The notes under the pieces: generated by a model | What the model saw: only the letters and a program-made list of their open reading frames with translations | Told to the model about the DNA's origin: nothing | Databases searched by the model: none | Translations under genes and position numbers: made by a program | From: Streptomyces canus | GTDB lineage: Bacteria; Actinomycetota; Actinomycetes; Streptomycetales; Streptomycetaceae | Direction of reading: 5' to 3' | Length of the DNA stretch: 49,302 bases | Assembly (NCBI RefSeq): GCF_041435015.1 | Contig: NZ_CP107992.1 | Span: forward strand, 1 to 49,302 | Shown here: positions 47,401-49,302 of the stretch, piece by piece | How the letters are laid out: each line of letters starts with the position of its first letter | Numbering within the stretch: the first letter of the stretch is position 1

Positions 47401-49302
47401 GGCGATGGACAGGGCGGGGCCGTAGGGGGCGATGTATTGCTCGACCTGGGCCAGGGGTCGTTCGATCAGTGCCATGCCGCCTTGGCCGGCGCAGGCCAGG
47501 ACGGCTTGGGAGCGTTGGGCGGCGATCTGTGCGCCCTGTTGCAGGGTGAGGGCGCCGCTGACGACGGCGGCGACGACCTCGCCCTGGGAGTGGCCGATGA
47601 CGGCGGCGGGTTCGATGCCGCGTGAGCGCCATAGGGCGGACAGGGCGATGCCCATGGCGAAGAGGGCGGGCTGGACCACGTCGACCCGGTCGGTGGGGGG
47701 ATGGGTGCCGTCGCGGCCGGTGAGGACGTCACGCACGGACCAGCCGGTGTGGGGCAGTAGTGCGGTGTCGCAGGCGTCGATGGCCTGGGCGAAGACGGGG
47801 TCCTGGTGGTAGAGGTCGTGGCCCATGGCCTGCCACTGGCTGCCCTGGCCGGGGTAGACGAAGACGATCTTTCCGGTGGGGCGGGCTGTGCCTGTCACCA
47901 CGTTCTCGTGGGTCCGGCCCTCGGCCAGCGCCCGCAGGCCGGTCACCGCGTCCTCGGCAGTGGCGGCCAGTACACCGGCACGGACGTCGAAGTGGGTGCG
48001 GTGCAGGGCGGTGGTGGCGGCGAGGTCGGTGACGGTGATGTCGTCCTGGTTCTCGAGCCAGTCGGCCCAGCGGGCGGCCTGGGCGCGCAGTGCGGCTTCG
48101 CTGCGACCGGAGACAAGCAGCGGATACGGAACGTCCGAAGGACTCTCCGGAGCAGATTCCGCAGCGTATGCGGCCTCTGCGGCGGGTGCTTCTTCGAGGA
48201 TGAGGTGGGCGTTGGTGCCGCTGAGGCCGAAGGAGGAGATGCCGGCCCGGCGGGTGCGGTCGCCGCGTTTCCAGTCCTGGTTGTGGTGCAGGAGTTGCAG
48301 GTTGCTGGTGTTCCAGTCGATGTGGGGGCTGGGCTGGTCGGCGTGGAGGGTTTTGGGCAGGGTCTCGTGCTGGAGGGCGAGGACCATTTTGATGACGCCG
48401 GCGATGCCGGCGGCGGCTTGGGCGTGGCCGATGTTGGATTTCGAGGAGCCGAGGTAGAGGGGGTGGTCGGTGTCGCGGGTGGGGCCGAAGACTTCGGCGA
48501 GTGCGCCGGCTTCGATGGGGTCGCCGAGGGTGGTGCCGGTGCCGTGGGCCTCGATGGCGTCGATGTCGGCGGGGCTCAGGCGTGCCGCGGTCAGGGCGTC
48601 TTGGACCACGCGCTGCTGGGAGGGCCCGTTGGGGGCGGTCAGGCCCTGGCTGCGGCCGTCCTGGTTGACGGCCGAGCCACGGATGACGGCCAGGACGGTG
48701 TCACCGTCCCGCTCGGCGTCGGAGAGCCGCTTGAGGACGAGGATGCCCGCACCCTCCGCCCAGCCGGCGCCGTCGGCGTCGGCGGAGAAGCTCTTGCAAC
48801 GGCCGTCCGCCGCCATGCCCTTGAGGCGGCTGAACTCTACGAACAGGGCGGGTGTGGACATGACGGTGACGCCGCCGACGAGGGCGGTCTCGCACTCGCC
48901 GTTGCGCAGGGCGTTGACGCCGAGGTGGGTGGCGACCAGGGAGGAGGAGCAGGCCGTGTCGACCGTCAGGGCGGGGCCCTGGAGGCCGAGCGAGTACGAC
49001 ACCCGGCCACTGATCACACTGTTCGCATTACCGGTTCCCAGGTATCCGTCGAGGGCGTCGAGGTCGTGGTTGTGGAGGTTGTCGTAGTCGGAGCCCATGG
49101 TGCCCAGGTAGACGCCGGTGCGGCTCTCGCTCAGGGACTCGGGGCGGATGCCGGCCCGTTCCAGGGCCTCCCAGGCGGTCTCCAGGACGATCCGCTGCTG
49201 CGGATCCATCGACTGGGCCTCACGCGGCGGAATGCCGAAGAACTCCGCGTCGAACCCCTCCACATCGGCCAGGAAGCCGCCCTCACGGGCGTAACTCTTG
49301 CC
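32491..49302 (-). CDS. Modular type I PKS, partial at 5' end: three modules and C-terminal docking domain
   Basis: The frame is open from the right edge, inside the first KS, to TGA at 32491 (5,603 visible residues). A GTG inside the KS at 49263 is not the start; the true N-terminus lies outside. Visible residues, approximately: KS 1-370, AT 477-770 (YASH), DH 850-1135, ER 1345-1655, KR 1655-1905, ACP 1935-2020; KS 2037-2455, AT 2555-2850 (CASH), DH 2925-3220, KR 3220-3665, ACP 3695-3775; KS 3795-4220, AT 4325-4620 (HAFH), DH 4690-4985, KR 4985-5415, ACP 5445-5520; docking domain 5525-5603 ending [14 protein letters not shown]. All KS have the DTACSSS Cys, all KR have the LDD-type motif and Tyr-Asn pair, and all DH have the HxxxGxxxxP motif. 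The docking end should hand the chain to the PKS-NRPS gene downstream. It may continue the left-edge gene. Confidence 0.95.
35134..36573. repeat. 1,440-bp near-identical AT cassette, copy 2 (right-edge gene, module c)
   Basis: Partner of 29431-30870. The single amino-acid change I see is Ala for Thr in PAFATAFDT. Confidence 0.95.
36640..37811. repeat. KS repeat, copy 2 (right-edge gene, module c)
   Basis: Partner of 31000-32171. The offset differs from that of the AT cassette by 63 bases because the hybrid gene has a 21-residue longer Ser-rich linker between the two blocks. Confidence 0.85.
37970..43190 (-). other. PKS module b of right-edge gene: KS-AT-DH-KR-ACP with atypical CASH acyltransferase
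   Basis: The KS starts at DDPVVIVGM and ends near 41940. The AT (about 41640-40760) has GHSQG and the extender Arg (LRSQA), but reads SSCASH where YASH or HAFH is usual; the extender is therefore uncertain, with an alpha-branched unit such as methylmalonyl more likely than malonyl because the third position is Ser. The DH has [10 protein letters not shown] and LLDAALH. The KR has GGTGTLG, LDD and QGNYAAAN. The ACP reads [10 protein letters not shown], with Ala in place of the usual Leu before Gly. The expected unit is a trans-enoyl, probably alpha-substituted. Confidence 0.88.
41938..42990. repeat. KS repeat, copy 3 (right-edge gene, module b)
   Basis: It shares long blocks with the two KS copies above (for example 41959 onward against 36661 onward), but with a different middle segment ([19 protein letters not shown]). 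Confidence 0.8.
46816..49302. repeat. KS-AT mosaic repeat, copy 2 (right-edge gene), reaching the window end
   Basis: Partner of 2751-5228. The last base, 49302, aligns with 5228. It has one extra PTT unit (9 bases) in the post-AT linker. Confidence 0.85.
46864..46895 (+). other. G-quadruplex-prone tract in post-AT linker
   Basis: Five G-runs of 3 to 5 bases are separated by TGGT, TGGT, T and A. On the coding strand this reads as repeated Pro-Thr-Thr. A shorter version is at 2799-2821, and similar tracts lie at 29626-29656 and 35329-35359, always just after an AT domain. Confidence 0.6.

Larger units (their letters stand above)
43240..49302 (-). other. PKS module a of right-edge gene: KS-AT-DH-ER-KR-ACP, methylmalonyl, fully reducing
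   Basis: The first visible module runs from inside the KS to the ACP. The AT has GHSQG and DYASH, which predicts methylmalonyl-CoA. The DH has [10 protein letters not shown] and LLDAVLH. The ER (about 45255-44340) has the nucleotide motif HAAAGGVG and a Tyr in [11 protein letters not shown]; by the published ER rule that Tyr predicts a 2S methyl branch. The KR has TGATGAIG (second Gly of the usual GGTG replaced by Ala), LDD and QANYAAAN. The ACP has LGFDSLTSV. The expected unit is a saturated CH2-CH(CH3). The KS and AT are near-copies of those in the left-edge gene. Confidence 0.9.

Noticed and set aside
49263..49263. GTG at 49263 as the start of the right-edge PKS.
   Set aside because: It lies inside the conserved KS (before [10 protein letters not shown]), and the KS reading frame continues upstream to the window end.
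32491..49302. A split or frameshift within the right-edge PKS gene.
   Set aside because: The frame is continuous and every domain motif is present in one frame over all 5,603 visible codons.

Overview
This window is the core of one large type I modular polyketide synthase (PKS) locus with an embedded glycine-type NRPS module. The DNA is very GC-rich, all coding is on the minus strand, and most N-terminal docking domains and KS sequences are of actinomycete type, so the source is probably Streptomyces or a close relative. Nothing else is encoded: I see no regulator, transporter, tailoring enzyme, tRNA, transposase or CRISPR array. The long open frames on the plus strand are compositional shadows of the megasynthases.

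In transcription order (right to left) there are five genes. (A) 49302-32491 is a PKS gene cut by the right edge: KS-AT-DH-ER-KR-ACP, KS-AT-DH-KR-ACP, KS-AT-DH-KR-ACP, C-terminal docking domain. (B) 32376-17470 is a PKS-NRPS-PKS ending the chain: KS-AT-DH-ER-KR-ACP, C-A(Gly)-PCP, KS-AT-KR-ACP, TE. A strong hairpin follows B. (C) 17261-11166 is the chain-starting protein: ACP-KS-AT-AT-KR-ACP, a fused loading/first-extension module best known from myxobacteria. (D) 11164-5531 is KS-AT-DH-KR-ACP. (E) 5480-1 is KS-AT-DH-KR-ACP followed by the first ~55 residues of another KS, cut by the left edge.

The biosynthetic order inferred from docking ends and domain logic is C -> D -> E -> (possibly directly) A -> B. 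C and D are joined by a class-1-type docking pair, D and E by a different short docking type, and A and B by another class-1-type pair. The left edge interrupts the second KS of E at the same codon where the right edge opens the first KS of A. With one added base the two frames join perfectly. Either E and A are one ~7,430-residue gene on a circularised contig, or the contig broke at nearly identical KS repeats.

If E and A are contiguous, the line has one loader, eight PKS extensions and one glycine. The inferred product has a non-carboxylated starter, two dienes separated by a saturated methyl-branched unit, an internal glycine amide, a terminal beta-hydroxy-gamma-amino acid unit, and release by a TE that could close a lactone. 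Extensive near-identical repeats (KS and AT cassettes of A, B and E) record recent gene conversion or module duplication, and they are also an assembly hazard.
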